Positions 25,258 through 35,806 of a stretch of 64,000 nt of DNA are shown piece by piece. The position numbers and the translations under genes are program-made. The DNA is taken from the NCBI GenBank assembly GCA_010645155.1, contig JAAGOF010000257.1, positions 106,815 through 170,814 on the forward strand. The letters run 5' to 3'. The notes beneath the pieces were generated by a model, which saw only the letters and a program-made list of their open reading frames with translations, had not been told where the DNA came from and searched no databases. The stretch is from Tigriopus japonicus (Eukaryota > Arthropoda > Copepoda > Harpacticoida > Harpacticidae). How positions within the stretch are numbered: the first letter of the stretch is position 1; every line of letters starts with the position of its first letter.

Positions 25258-25903
25258 CACCTCAAAGGCTGTTTCGACTCTTAGATTAGTTAGTGGGTCT
25301 TTGGTTCTGATTCGCGACGAGCCGATCCCTGAACCGATCCAATCCGATAATGAGGCGGTTCATGGTCCATCGGGACCCATCTCTACTAAATACACAAGCT
25401 AAGTTTTCAATCTATATACGACCATACTAAATCTAGGTGAGCTGTTGAGGACTATTGCCACTATACTTTTGAACACGAGAGTATTCGTGCAAGAGCAAGA
25501 GTATTCGTGCTCAAAAAAGGAGGCATGCTTCACTTTGCTAAACTCTGTTGCGTTCAACTAAAGATGCAACTTTGAGGGTGGGTCGGCTGTTTAGCGCACT
25601 AGAGTATAATACAGCATGGTAGTGCCAACGGTATTCAAACTATTTCCTTCCTTACGCTGTCTTTTGAGAAATCGCACTTCTGTAAGTCTCGCGTTCAAAA
25701 GTATAGTGGCAATAGTCCTCAACAGCTCACCTAAATTTAGTAAGGTCGTATATAGATCGAAAACTTAGTTTATGTATTTAGTGGAGATGGGTTGACCATG
25801 AACCGCCTCATTATCGGATTGGATCGGTTCAGGGATCGGCTCGTCGCGAATCGGAACCAAAGACCCACTAACTAATCCAAGAGTCGAAACAGCCTTCGAG
25901 GTG
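25258..25903. repeat. foldback element, arms about 215 bp
   Basis: The left arm begins CACCTCAAAGGCTGTTTCGA and the right arm ends TCGAAACAGCCTTCGAGGTG. The arms stay complementary through GATTCGCGACGAGCCGATCC and ACCGATCCAATCCGATAAT, down to CTGTTGAGGACTATTGCCAC near 25460 and its complement near 25700. The unpaired centre is about 200 bp. The inner arm contains the GGTGAGCTGTTGAGG end of the TA-flanked family, so an older element seems to be nested in or captured by the foldback. No coding capacity. Confidence 0.8.
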
Positions 25904-25934
25904 TCGACTCATAAAATTTGAATGAATATTTCTA

Positions 25935-26700
25935 GCAGGGAAGTGGCAAAGTAAGTACAATAATGTGTTCCTTTTTTTTGCAAAAGGAACTGTGATGGCA
26001 TTACATTTCAAAAATGTTGTAATAGTTACGACCAAAAAACTCAAAAAGTACTCGTTACTCGTTACTTTTTCAAGATTAACTGTTTCTTTCTTTTGTCGTT
26101 TTAAAAAGTCTTAAACTGACTTTTTTAAAGAGAAAAAGTTCAAAAATACAAATCAACAATAATTGCCAATATTTGAAGCATACCAATAAATTGGTAGTAC
26201 CTTTCAATTAAAGAAAACATAACTAGTCAAAAATCTAATGAATGAAAGAAGAACTGAAATAACTAGAGAGTGGATTTTAGGTTGGTGAAGAGGACAAAAA
26301 GTTTACTTTTTGGTCAGCTTTTTTCGTCAAAATTATTTAAAATGCCAAATTGGTCAGGAAAAAATTAAAAGGGTTCAATAGATGAAATTCACTCTTTTAC
26401 GGCGTATTTTGAACACTTTCCAGACTGCTCCCTGGAGTACTAGTAAATCGACTTGATACTTGTTATTTTGAGTGATCCAACAAATTCAAGAAAACATTGA
26501 ATCCATCTAATTCGTATGTCATTGATTTAACTGGACGAATCGACCAAAAGAAATGTTTCTTTTATCGATTTGTCTTTTTTCCTCTACGAGATTAAGTTAT
26601 GTTTAAGCATTTTTTTAAAACGCCCCATAAAAGTGACCAAGCTCCTAAAAACTGGCCTAATAGGTAAAGTACTTTTGTAACGAGTAATTTGTACGAGTTT
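25935..26700. mobile_element. probable hAT-like repeat, GTAAC-rich
   Basis: It starts TAGCAGGGAAGTGGCAAAG and contains AGTACTCGTTACTCGTTAC near 26050 and GTAACGAGTAATTTGTAC near 26680. The same vocabulary (CAGGGCAGTTGTAAC, AGTAACGAGTACTTTTT) lies inverted at 36690-36837 and more loosely at 50440-50580. The right boundary is uncertain and no duplication was found. Confidence 0.35.
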
Positions 26701-27225
26701 GAAGAAAAGGAATTGGAACTGTAATCCGTTCCTATTTTCGAGGAATGGCTAAAGCCCTGATCACTTGAAAGTTCAACTATGTCAGTTTTCCAAGGTTTTT
26801 CTACTTTTTCTTCCTTAGTATCCGGAAAAATACTTTTGCCCCATTTTAAGAATGGCCCTCGACCATTACAACTCTCATAATAAAAATAGGACAGTTGGAA
26901 ACATTTTCCACCAATTGTTATATGAGCCGGATCAGATCGAATTTGGATTTGAGCCGTTTCCAAAATTTTGATTTCGAGTCGGAACCGAGAAGTTGCCGAA
27001 CCATCCCAGACTCGGAACCGAAAAATTTCCGCTTGACCCCATCACTAGCATTTCGACTGTCGGTGAAAAATGGTTGTTCATAGTGTATAGTTTTGGTTTC
27101 TTTTATTCTGTCTAGTGGCCTCAACAATTCACCTTGTGTTTGTTAATCCAAGTACCAATAAGATTAGATATATATCACATACTTTAAAGTTTCAATGCCA
27201 AGTGGTGTTTAGAGAAAAAATGCAA
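26701..27225. other. 3' flank of the APLF-like gene
   Basis: The segment 26920-27046 uses repeated GGAACCGA/CCGAACC words and ends in CCCCATCACTA, a likely eroded hAT terminus. The end motif CCTCAACAATTCACCTTG at 27119 belongs to the TA-flanked family. A minus-strand AATAAA lies at 27102-27107. Confidence 0.45.
27102..27107 (-). terminator. candidate polyadenylation signal for the APLF-like gene
   Basis: AATAAA on the minus strand (TTTATT on plus), about 120 bp downstream of the stop codon at 27226. Confidence 0.4.
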
Positions 27226-29323
27226 TTAGTCGTCTTCAGAAGGCACATATTCGTCTTCACTGGTTTCGTCGTGGCTAATGTCCTTAGTATCAGAATCATC
27301 GTCGATGAAGGAGCTATCATACTCCGAGCCTGATCCCTTGTCCTTGGCTTTTTTAGCAGCCGCAGTTTTTGCTTTGCGTTTTGGACGGGGATTGGTGGTG
27401 TGTTTGTACTCCTTACGATGTTGCGGGTTTTTTCGATAGCAATTTTTTCCAAACTCGCACTCAGGACGATCGTCATCGCTTTCACCATCTTGATCACTGT
27501 CGCTATCCTAAATAGTGATGGAAAAAAATAACTTTCACTTTCTTTTCATTAAAGGCTCAATTAGCAGTCCGAATTTTCTGATTTGGAAGCATTAGTGCGA
27601 TATTTACCATCTTGAGTACTCAAAAAAATATTTTTGAATCCAAAATTACAAATTTAAGGAAACTTAATTTAGAACATAGTGATTATTTTTATTCCTAACC
27701 TAAAACAATGTTTCAGGTCTCTCAATGGTTTTTAATTTAGTACTTGATTGAAAAGTGCAATAGTTTATATTCTGATACAAACCTTGGCATCACTACCAAA
27801 ATCTTTATCTCCTGGATGGGACAACTCCTTGCGATGTTGGGGATTTTTGCGATAACAATTCGCTCCAAATTGACATGGCTTCCTCTTTCGAACAACTACA
27901 AAGATTGGAGGGAATTCCATTACACTGAATACACTCTTTAATATCGATTCCATTGACGTGTCATACCTGATTTGGGCTTGGTTGCAGGACGAGACGCTTT
28001 GTTGGATCTCTCGGGGGATGCCTCGGCAGCCATCTCAACGTCTCCATCAGTATCACTTCCTGAAGACGATACGGCATGCTTAACCTTCTGAGGTGTTTTA
28101 GGCTTTTTCTGGTCAGTTTTGCTTCGGCCTTTGTCCGCAGTTTTGCCATGAGAAGGCTTCCCCGATGGGACTCGTTTCTTGGCGTCTGGCTTGGTCCCAT
28201 GAGTTTTGGCGGGACGTTTTTGAGGGGTTGGTTTGGTGTCTTCCTCAGTTTCTTCATCTTCGTCATACTTGGGCTTCTTCTTTTCTTTCTTGGGAGTCTC
28301 TTTTGACTTGGTTCGGTTCTTGGCAGATGTTTTAGTATCTTTTTTTTCTTTCTTCTCTTCCTCCGAAGAGGGTTTTAACATAGCACTATTAATAGTCAAA
28401 TCCTTCATCCATACGGGTAAATCTCTTTTCTTCTCAACATCTTTTGGATTCCCTTCTGAATGCAATTGTTTTAAGAAGGCTTCTTTGGAGGTACCAGCTT
28501 TAACCGCACCATTGCTCATGGGCTTTACATTCTTACTCTTGGGATCGGTCTTGCCATCGTTTTTGGAGACAGGCTTGACCTTTTCACCCTTGGACTCCTC
28601 TTTTACATCATTGATAGGGTCACAATCCATGTCTTCGTCATTTGATTTTTCAGTGGCATCATCATCTTTTTCATTTTTCGGACTTTTGGGAGGATCCGTC
28701 TCCGAGTTTTCAGGGTCATCCTTTGTGACTCCATTTATAGTTGGACTCTTGTCAGAATCTTCAGAGTGCTTTAAGGCACTTTTGGACGAATCTTCCAAAG
28801 GACTCTTTTGGAAACTTTTAGTTGAGCCTTTCACAGAATTGTTTTCCAACTTTTCTGACGATTCCTCTTTAGAAGAAGCTCGGCCAGCCACCTTCACATC
28901 AACCTGAGTTTTAGTGTCTTTTTCACCATGGCCTTTTGATTTACTCTTGGCACCACTTTTGGGTCTTTCTGTTTGAGTAGACACCATGGTCACCTTAAAA
29001 ATATACTTGTTTATCGCCAATGAAAATTGCAACCCATCCACCATTTTGACTTTGGCTCCGGGTTTCAAATCCACAAAATTTCCGGATTTATCATGGTAAA
29101 TCGGTTTGCTATCATGAATGGCTTCCAAGATCCAAGCTTTGGCATCTTTGGCCAAAGTGATCTTGGCCATTTTTCTGGACAATACCGCTTCGGCAATCTG
29201 CAAAAGCTGGCCTCTGCCCAAGATCACCGATTCTCCAGGATTCCCCTCAATCTTAATGGCTTCATCATCGTCCTGATGTCCGTCCACACGAGACAACTCC
29301 ATGGTTGTATTCACATGAACCAA
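27226..29323 (-). CDS. APLF: APLF-like DNA-repair scaffold (FHA, Ku-binding motif, two PBZ fingers), complete
   Basis: Three exons: 29323-27967, 27895-27783 and 27507-27226, with consensus GT..AG borders and consistent phases (1, then 0), giving 583 residues. Residues about 20-110 form an FHA-like domain (GESVILGRGQLL, VLSRKMAKI). A lysine/serine-rich linker carries KKRDLPVWMKDL near residue 300, matching the Ku-binding motif of vertebrate APLF (basic, P-x-W-M). Two PBZ fingers follow: CQFGANCYRKNPQHRKELSH in exon 2 and CEFGKNCYRKNPQHRKEYKH in exon 3, both with C-x5-C and spaced H-H ligands. The C-terminus is acidic (DETSEDEYVPSEDD). In vertebrates APLF is nuclear, binds XRCC1/XRCC4 phosphothreonine through FHA, Ku through the linker motif, poly(ADP-ribose) through PBZ, and histones through the acidic tail, acting in end joining. 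In the FHA core the usual Arg-His after Ser-Arg is Lys-Met here. MELS, eight codons downstream, is an alternative start. Confidence 0.93.
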
Positions 29324-30317
29324 GAGAGGAAAACTGGGCGCGTTCTAGCTCATGAACAAACAAAGTTAAGGTTCTCAGATTACAATGGACTTCGTGACGT
29401 CATGAAAATAAGGACATGATTAAACGTGTCGCGGTTTGTCGTGAATGACGAATCAAGGCCAATGGGCTTTCTCGAGGCTTTCTGATGGAGATTTGGGACT
29501 GATTAAGACTTAGGTGAACTTAAGGAATCGATGGAAATGGCTTTTCCCGCCGGCGAAAATTTCAGTACCTGCTTTTTGGGATTTGCCAGAGCCTTGAGAT
29601 TCAGGGTTGCTGGATTTATGTTTGATTGGCGGGGTTTCGAGGTTAAGAATAGGTCAATTGGGGGATGAGTCTGAAGCTGAAGGTAAGATTGGCCGTTTTT
29701 CTTAAGTTGGTAAAATAATTTTCGTGGATCATATCTCGTAATGCTATGATGGCATGAGTTGAGCCATTTTGGCAACGCTGAGTTCGCCTGAATACGGACG
29801 AAAAACAAACAATCGCAAGCAACGCAGTGAGATCAGGGACGCCAAATGGGAGCTCTTACTGATTTTTTTTGCAAAAAACTCTTTCAAAACCAAATGGAAG
29901 TGAGAGATGAAAATGGCTTGAAATCATTTAGTTATATTTAATACTGGAGAGAGTGTACCCATAAAAATGTGTCTATGGTCTTTAACTGTTGAACGGACAC
30001 AAGTGCGAAAACATTTGAAATGTGTGACCCGGCAAATTTAAACCTTGACGGTGATCGATTTTGCCTACTAATGCAGTGGTGCATTTATGATTCAAGTTGT
30101 GCGTATTTTTATCTACGACACAAAAACTCTCAGCTCATCAATATGATTTTAAAATTTGGGTCATTTTCTAAATTTTTCAATGGTCATTATCTTGACCTTA
30201 AGGAAGGTTTCACAGGGTGAGGATGACTTAGATTTGATACTAAAATGGAAGAATAAGAAAGGTCGGGTGAGGAGAGTCGAACCTCAAGCCTCACTCATTG
30301 TAGGAAAATGCCCTAAC
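29324..30317. other. upstream of APLF-like gene; no supported gene
   Basis: This is the 5' side of the APLF-like gene and probably holds its promoter; no TATA box is evident. A minus-strand frame of 101 codons at 29503-29808 (starting MFFVRIQANSALPKWLNS) reads passably as protein but has no recognisable domain. Confidence 0.35.
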
Positions 30318-30345
30318 TAGAGCGCTATAATAAAAGAGTACGCGC
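30274..30345 (-). ncRNA. tRNA-like or SINE-head sequence
   Basis: On the minus strand TATAGCGCTCTAGTTAGGGC looks like a tRNA D-arm/A box, and GAGGTTCGACTCTCC looks like a T-arm/B box about 35 bases later. The arms do not fold into a proper cloverleaf (no good anticodon stem), so this is more likely a tRNA-derived SINE head or pseudogene. Its start overlaps the outer end of the large palindrome. Confidence 0.3.
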
Positions 30346-30451
30346 ATGAGCTATTTTGGTCCCAAGACGTCGGTTCCATTGTACTGTGGTTCTTGGGTTC
30401 GACCTGTTTGAGACAACTTTACGTATATACTATTTACTACCAAAGTGACGC

Positions 30452-30646
30452 TCATGATCTCAGCTTACCTTTGAAAGCATAATGTTTGACCTTTTTAGCC
30501 TTTGAAGGCCAAGACTGGCCAAAACCTTGGGTGCCGGAAGATAACCTTCTCATTCTCGTTAAACCTCGATGCGCATTCAAGCCCAGTGCTGCTGTGAATT
30601 GACTCGGTAATGTCAGCTCTTGATAAATCTCCTCGCTGATCTGCAT
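30452..30646 (-). CDS. 64-aa ORF in left palindrome arm, unrecognised
   Basis: It begins MQISEEIYQELTLPSQF and ends KHYAFKGKLRS. A splice donor consensus (TTCAAAG|GTAAGC) lies at codon 60, so it looks like the first exon of a gene. The protein is identical to the copy in the right arm. It contains NAHRGLTRMRRLSSGTQ and is basic. No family recognised. Confidence 0.3.
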   Translation of the reverse strand: MQISEEIYQELTLPSQFTAALGLNAHRGLTRMRRLSSGTQGFGQSWPSKAKKVKHYAFKGKLRS

Positions 30647-31263
30647 TGAGTTTCTTACTTTTTAGGAAAACTTAATCCAACTAGATATGAAATTGATTGG
30701 TGAATATTTAGAACGTCAATTGAAGCCATTAGAGCATTTTCCTTGTGCACATTACTGCATTTTTATATAAAATGACGTTTTCGTTGAACAATTGTATGGC
30801 AGCCCTGGTGACGTTGCGCATTCTTCAGGAGTCGTCAGGCTGACTGTGCTACAGACTGTTATGCCTAACCTTGTAAAAAAGTTTCGATATTTTGTACTCA
30901 TAATATAGATGACAGAAGTTATTTAAGAAAGTTTTTGCAATTCACCTTTTAATTTTTTACTTTGTCACTAATTATTACATGAAACTAAAGAAGCTTTTTG
31001 GTATGTATTATGAGTACAAAATATCGAAACTTTTTTACGAGGTTAGGCATAACAGTCTGTAGCACAGTCAGCCTGACAACTCCTAAGAATGCGCAACGTC
31101 ACCAGGGCTGCCATACAATTGTTCAACGAAAACGTCATTTTACATAACAATGCAATAATGTACACAAGGAAAATGCTCTAATGGCTTCAATTGACGTTCT
31201 TAATATTCACCAATCAATTTTATATCTAGTTGGATTAAGTTTTCCTAAAAAGTAAGAAACTCA

Positions 31264-31458
31264 ATGCAGATCAGCGAGGAGATTTATCAAGAGCTGACAT
31301 TACCGAGTCAATTCACAGCAGCACTGGGCTTGAATGCGCATCGAGGTTTAACGAGAATGAGAAGGTTATCTTCCGGCACCCAAGGTTTTGGCCAGTCTTG
31401 GCCTTCAAAGGCTAAAAAGGTCAAACATTATGCTTTCAAAGGTAAGCTGAGATCATGA
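31264..31458 (+). CDS. 64-aa ORF in right palindrome arm, identical copy
   Basis: Same 64 codons as the left-arm copy, transcribed away from the palindrome centre, with the same donor consensus. Perfect protein identity in both arms shows either a recent duplication or ongoing gene conversion between the arms; the non-coding parts of the arms differ at several positions. Confidence 0.3.
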   Translation: MQISEEIYQELTLPSQFTAALGLNAHRGLTRMRRLSSGTQGFGQSWPSKAKKVKHYAFKGKLRS

Positions 31459-31592
31459 GCGTCACTTTGGTAGTAAATAGTATATACGTAAAGTTGTCTC
31501 AAACAGGTCGAACCCAAGAACCACAGTGCAATGGAACAGACGTCTTGGGACCAAAATGGCACATGCGCGTACTCTTTTAATATAGCGCTCTA

Positions 31593-32494
31593 GCCCTAAC
31601 CATGTTTCTTCCTTTTCATTTTCTTGGCACGATGTGCTCTGCAGAGTCTGCTCAGGTGTAGAAAATCGCACAAACTTTGGAGTTGATTTGCAATACGGCC
31701 CAGACTAGTTTTGAAATGAAAAAAAAATCTTTGTTCAACGTTATTGAAATTTCCAAATCGTGTGGTTTGCAACCTGCATATTAAGGCTATTAATGAGAAG
31801 AAAAACTTTGGGAATTGTCTCCAATTTCTTGGCAAATTTTTGGAAAAATATCTGAATATAGGTAATTTTCTAGGTAATTACAACGATTTTTTGGATAATT
31901 TTGACAAAAACTATATGATATGAGAGCTCTAGTTAGGACATCCTTGGTTAATCCTGTAGAGAGTGGGTATTTTACCCAAACAAAGCCAAATCGCAAAGTC
32001 ACTAGTACGGGTTTCAAGATAAGGGTCTCAAAGCCCAAACGCTTTAAAGTAGAATGGTTAATTACGACTTCAGTTTGTATACGGTCCTTCAAACAACAGT
32101 CGACTAGGAGATCAAATTACAATTGATTGAAAGCCACAATACTAATTAAACCTCCAAAAATGCTCCTTGACAAAAGTTTAACATTTTTTCGAACTGATTT
32201 GAAAGGAGTTTGTAGTTTACATAGCAAGTACAGCAATTTCTAGTGACGTCATCATTTTTGGCGGGAAAAAAGTTCCAAAGACTACAGAAGCTCTTGTAAA
32301 AGATCTGATCAATTGTACTAGCTATCACACTAACCCTTCGAATCCGTGGACATACCATTTTGCTCATACTTGTTTTCTTCACCATACTTTTCAAATCCCT
32401 TAGAATGCATTTTGGTTTAAGTGAGATCTCACAAGGAAGTCGCAAAACTTTATGTGTCATTTGACTCAAAGGTTTTAAAAATAGAAAGAAAATA
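31593..32494. other. intergenic
   Basis: Nothing supported. Short frames here lack protein-like pattern. Confidence 0.4.
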
Positions 32495-33291
32495 GGCGGA
32501 TTTTTTAATACCGCCACAAGGAATGGGATTCCCTGTTAAGAGAGTTAATGATTAATATAATTTATATAATTACCGTTTATATGAAATTTGATCTACCAGT
32601 GAGTTACTGTTGGCAGATCTGTCCAACACTTGAATAGTGGGTTGGTTGGTCAGGAATAGTATTTAAAAATTTGTCCAATCCTGCCTTAAATGCTGTTAGA
32701 GGATCAGCTCCTACATATTCCCGACGAAGACTAATGGGTAACAAATTGAACAATGAGGGAGCTCGATAAAGAAGAGAGGAGGACTTCATTGATCGAACTA
32801 GCCTGGATTCCTTGGGATTTGGAGGTGCTCTCAAAAGGCAAGTAAAACCTCTACGATCGCTACAACTGATCTCAAAGCCTGGGTTAGGACAGAGCCCATG
32901 AATGCTCTTGAAGACATGCAGTATCAGATACCTTTCATACCTTCTCTGAGTACTGTACAGCCCTAACTTCTGGAGCCTCTCCCAATACGAGAGCTCTCTC
33001 ATTCCTGCGATGTTCCTAGTGAAACATCTTTGGGCCTGCTCAACCTTTTTGCAACCTTTTTGCAAACCAGCCGAACTCATTGGAGCCCAAATGGGGGAAG
33101 CATATTCAAGATGCGGTGGAACAATCGACTTGTACAGAGTTGGCATCCCAACACTATCTCTGGACTTGAAAGTGCGATAGATCCAGCCACATGTTTGAAA
33201 TGCCTTCCCCACTTTCAACTGGATATGCTCATCAAACTTCTATCATTTTGGATGACAACTCCTAAATCCCTCATGGACGATACCTGCTTAA
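32495..33291 (-). pseudogene. LINE reverse transcriptase C-terminus and 3' tail (copy d)
   Basis: Read on the minus strand, codons give a degenerate VSSMRDLGVVIQNDRS, a frameshift near 33218, then 204 open codons with VGKAFQTCGWIYRTF, PHLEYASPIWAP, KVEQAQRCFTRNIAG and YWERLQKLGLYSTQRRYERY. This is the thumb and post-palm region of a CR1/jockey-type non-LTR reverse transcriptase, ending GLDKFLNTIPDQPTHYSS. The conserved 3' tail (32495-32604) follows. The N-terminal half continues at 35807-36345, on the other side of an inserted LTR-type element. The frameshift and missing 5' half mark it as dead. Confidence 0.85.
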
Positions 33292-33497
33292 TAGTACAAC
33301 CAACGCAACCTCCAGCCTGACATGAACGAGCTTTGTCGTCTTGCTCACCGACACGCTCTGAAAGTGTGTCACTAGGTCTGCTGAGAGAAGGCTGGGGGTA
33401 TGTTGAACGTTTTATCTAAAAGACATTTGTAATGTATATAATGTGTATGATATGTTTGTCAATCAATATATAGGTTTAACACTCAAACTACCGTTAT
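33292..33497 (+). repeat. direct repeat 1 around the Ty3/gypsy-type fragment (LTR-containing)
   Basis: Starts TAGTACAACCAACGCAACC and ends AAACTACCGTTAT; about 206 bp. It is nearly identical to 35605-35801 apart from a 9-bp length difference near 33440. It includes a purine-rich GAGAGAAGGCTGGGGGTA (a likely polypurine tract), immediately followed by TGTTGAACG (33401), a likely LTR start. So the repeat probably comprises 3' untranslated DNA, polypurine tract and a short LTR of about 95 bp. Confidence 0.75.
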
Positions 33498-33501
33498 AGA
33501 T

Positions 33502-35517
33502 TTGGAAGCAATGGCTGTCGACTTTGGACTTCGGAAAATGAGAATATACCTCGTTGGAAACCCAGATGTCACCATCGTCACAGACCATAAACCACTCATC
33601 CCAATATTCCGGGGGACAAGACCAGGATCAATCCGGTCTGAGAGAGTGATCCTCCGGCATCAAGATATATCCTACAAAATAGTGTGGAAGCCGGGAAAGT
33701 CAAACCCTGCCGACTTTTTTAGTAGAAATCCTATCCCTCTGCACCAACTGCCCAAAGAAGAGAGGGAGCAAACGCAAGAAATGGAAAAGGTTATTTACCT
33801 GACATTGAATGGGGATGTCTGCCAGGCCCTGGATCCATCCACAATCTCAGCCGCTACAAGAAAGGACAAAAAAATGCAAACCCTGAAAAAATACATACAG
33901 AACGGCACTCTGGGCAGCAAACGATCACTGGACCAGTTTGCGAAAGTATTTAACGAGCTCACCATAACGGAAGGGGGCAACATTCTGAGGGGATCTCGAA
34001 TTGTGCTGCCCAAGAAACTTCTTGAAGAAGGCCTTCGTCTCGCCCACGGCGCAGCTCATCTGGGATCATCGGCAATGAAAAGAAGATTGAGAAGCGTGGT
34101 GTGGTTCCCCTCAATGAATCAAGAAATCGACAAATATGTGTCAGGGTGTCAAGAATGCCAACAAATCTCTGAGAAACCATCAAAGGCAAGTCAAAAATCT
34201 CTACAACTTCCGGAACGCGCTTGGGAGGCAGTCTCCATTGACCATTTTGGGCCACTGCGGGACCGATCATTTATATTGGTAGTCCGTTGCGACCTCTCCC
34301 GGTTCCCTGCAGCAGCATTTGTCCCATCAACATCAGCCTCTTACACCATTGCCGCATTGGAGGATATCTTCACAAACTATGGGTTTCCACAACGACAACG
34401 GTCGGACAATGGGCCTCCATTTCATTCAACAGAATTCAAACAATTTTGCAATAAATATAAGATCAAACATACCTTCACTGCGCCATACCATCCCAGAGCG
34501 AACCCGGCGGAAACATTTATGAAGACACTAAAGAAGACGTTCCAAGCCTGTGGTAGAATCCGCAAGGAGATGCGATATGCCCTTCAAAAGTGTTTGAGAG
34601 ACTATAGGACCACGCCTCATGTGTCAACAGGGGTAGCCCCAGCTTCATTGATGATGAACAACTTCAGGTCAGAACTTCTTATTACACGGGGCTCCTCCAT
34701 CGTAGAACAAAGGGAACTAAAAAGAAAAGACCGGCTGGGCAAAGAAAAGAGAATACAAGCCTTTAACGCCAAGCCCAAAATGTACCCACCCTCAATGGAG
34801 GCTGGCGACATTATACTCATGAGAAACAACACCCCATTTTCGAAATTCTCGCCCAAATTCCTACCTGGCAAATTTCGTGTTCTTAATCGGGAGGGCCACG
34901 CCACTTTTCTAATTGCAGAGGTGGATACCAATCGTACGTTTGTTCGACATGAGGATGATTTGAAAAAGTGGCACCCAAGCAAGTTTAAGCAAGGGCGATC
35001 TCCTCCTAGAGCGAATTACGAGGCTAGCTCTCTGGGGGTCTTTGCGTGGATTGGAGAAGACCGGCCGCCACACCTCCAAATCATCGTCGACCCACCGGGG
35101 GAGGATCAGCCAAATCCAAGAAACAAACTCACTGACCGGCCAATCCATTGTGAAGGGGAGATATCTAACCCACCTGTGTCTCCGTCTCCGTCATCGTCTT
35201 CTTCATCATCTGCCCCACTTAACACAACATCGGGGTCGCGAGTGGCAGATTGTGAAGTGCAGCCACTCCCTTCCAAAACGTCCCTACGCCAATACAAACC
35301 GACTCGTAAAGAGGAACGCCTGTTGTCTACAATGGTACAAAGATTTCAAAGAGGAACCCGCATCTCCAGAGCAGAGGGTTTCAAGGAGCCCAAAGCCAAG
35401 AATGATAGGGCGCAATCCAATCCGGCGATTCAACAGCGGAAGTCGGAGAGAGTGATCAAGCCGCCCGCTCGTTTCGAAGATTTCGTCATCACGCGTCCGC
35501 GACACTCGCATAAATGA
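33502..35517 (+). mobile_element. Ty3/gypsy-type pol fragment: RNase H and integrase ORF (671 codons)
   Basis: One uninterrupted frame. Residues 1-75 are the C-terminal part of RNase H (LEAMAVDFG with its Glu, then VTDHKPLIPIF and NPADFFSRNP). Residues about 180-220 are the integrase HHCC zinc site (HGAAH...CQEC). The integrase core has Asp in SIDHFGPL (about 246), Asp in SDNGPPFHS (about 302) and Glu in NPAETFMK (about 336), a DD35E arrangement. A basic, serine-rich C-terminal tail follows. Gag, protease and reverse transcriptase are absent: the frame starts at the edge of direct repeat 1. This is an internal-deletion derivative of an LTR retrotransposon, inserted into an older LINE. The open frame suggests it is fairly young. 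Confidence 0.9.
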
Positions 35518-35604
35518 ATTATACCAAGCGTTCCCTCAAAATAATTATTATCAGTACACCTAATCCGTGACCTAATCGATGTGTGGCGGAAAGTTTCCGA
35601 GTCT

Positions 35605-35801
35605 TAGTACAACCAACGCAACCTCCAGCCTGACATGAACGAGCTTTGTCGTCGTGCTCACCGACACGCTCTGAAAGTGTGTCACTAGGTCTGCTGAGAG
35701 AAGGCTGGGGGTATGTTGAACGTTTTATCTAAAAGACATTTGTAATGTATATGATATGTTTGTCAATCAATATATAGGTTCAACACTCAAACTACCGTTA
35801 T
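35605..35801 (+). repeat. direct repeat 2 (3' UTR, polypurine tract and LTR)
   Basis: Second copy of the repeat at 33292-33497. The LTR-like part begins TGTTGAACG at 35714 and may run to TTCA at 35805. LINE codons resume on the minus strand directly after it. Confidence 0.75.
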
Positions 35802-35806
35802 TTCAC

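Larger units (their letters stand above)
30318..31592. repeat. large near-perfect palindrome, arms about 590 bp
   Basis: Left arm 30318-30906 and right arm 31005-31592 are complementary with few mismatches, around a 98-bp centre. The outer ends read TAGAGCGCTATA and TATAGCGCTCTA, and the inner ends TTTGTACTCATAATA and TATTATGAGTACAAA. Each arm carries one copy of the same 64-codon frame (30452-30646 minus, 31264-31458 plus). The outer end shares AAAAGAGTACxCGC with sites near 3060 and 57910. It may be a foldback transposon or an inverted duplication of a gene fragment. Confidence 0.85.

Noticed and set aside
28233..28907. Plus-strand 224-codon open frame, Ser/Phe-rich
   Set aside because: It is the antisense of the Lys/Glu/Ser-rich linker of the APLF-like exon. 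The Phe and Ser content comes from complemented AAG and GAG codons.
30274..30345. A functional tRNA gene on the minus strand
   Set aside because: A-box-like and B-box-like sequences are present, but no proper anticodon stem or acceptor stem can be folded. Kept only as a low-confidence tRNA-like/SINE head.
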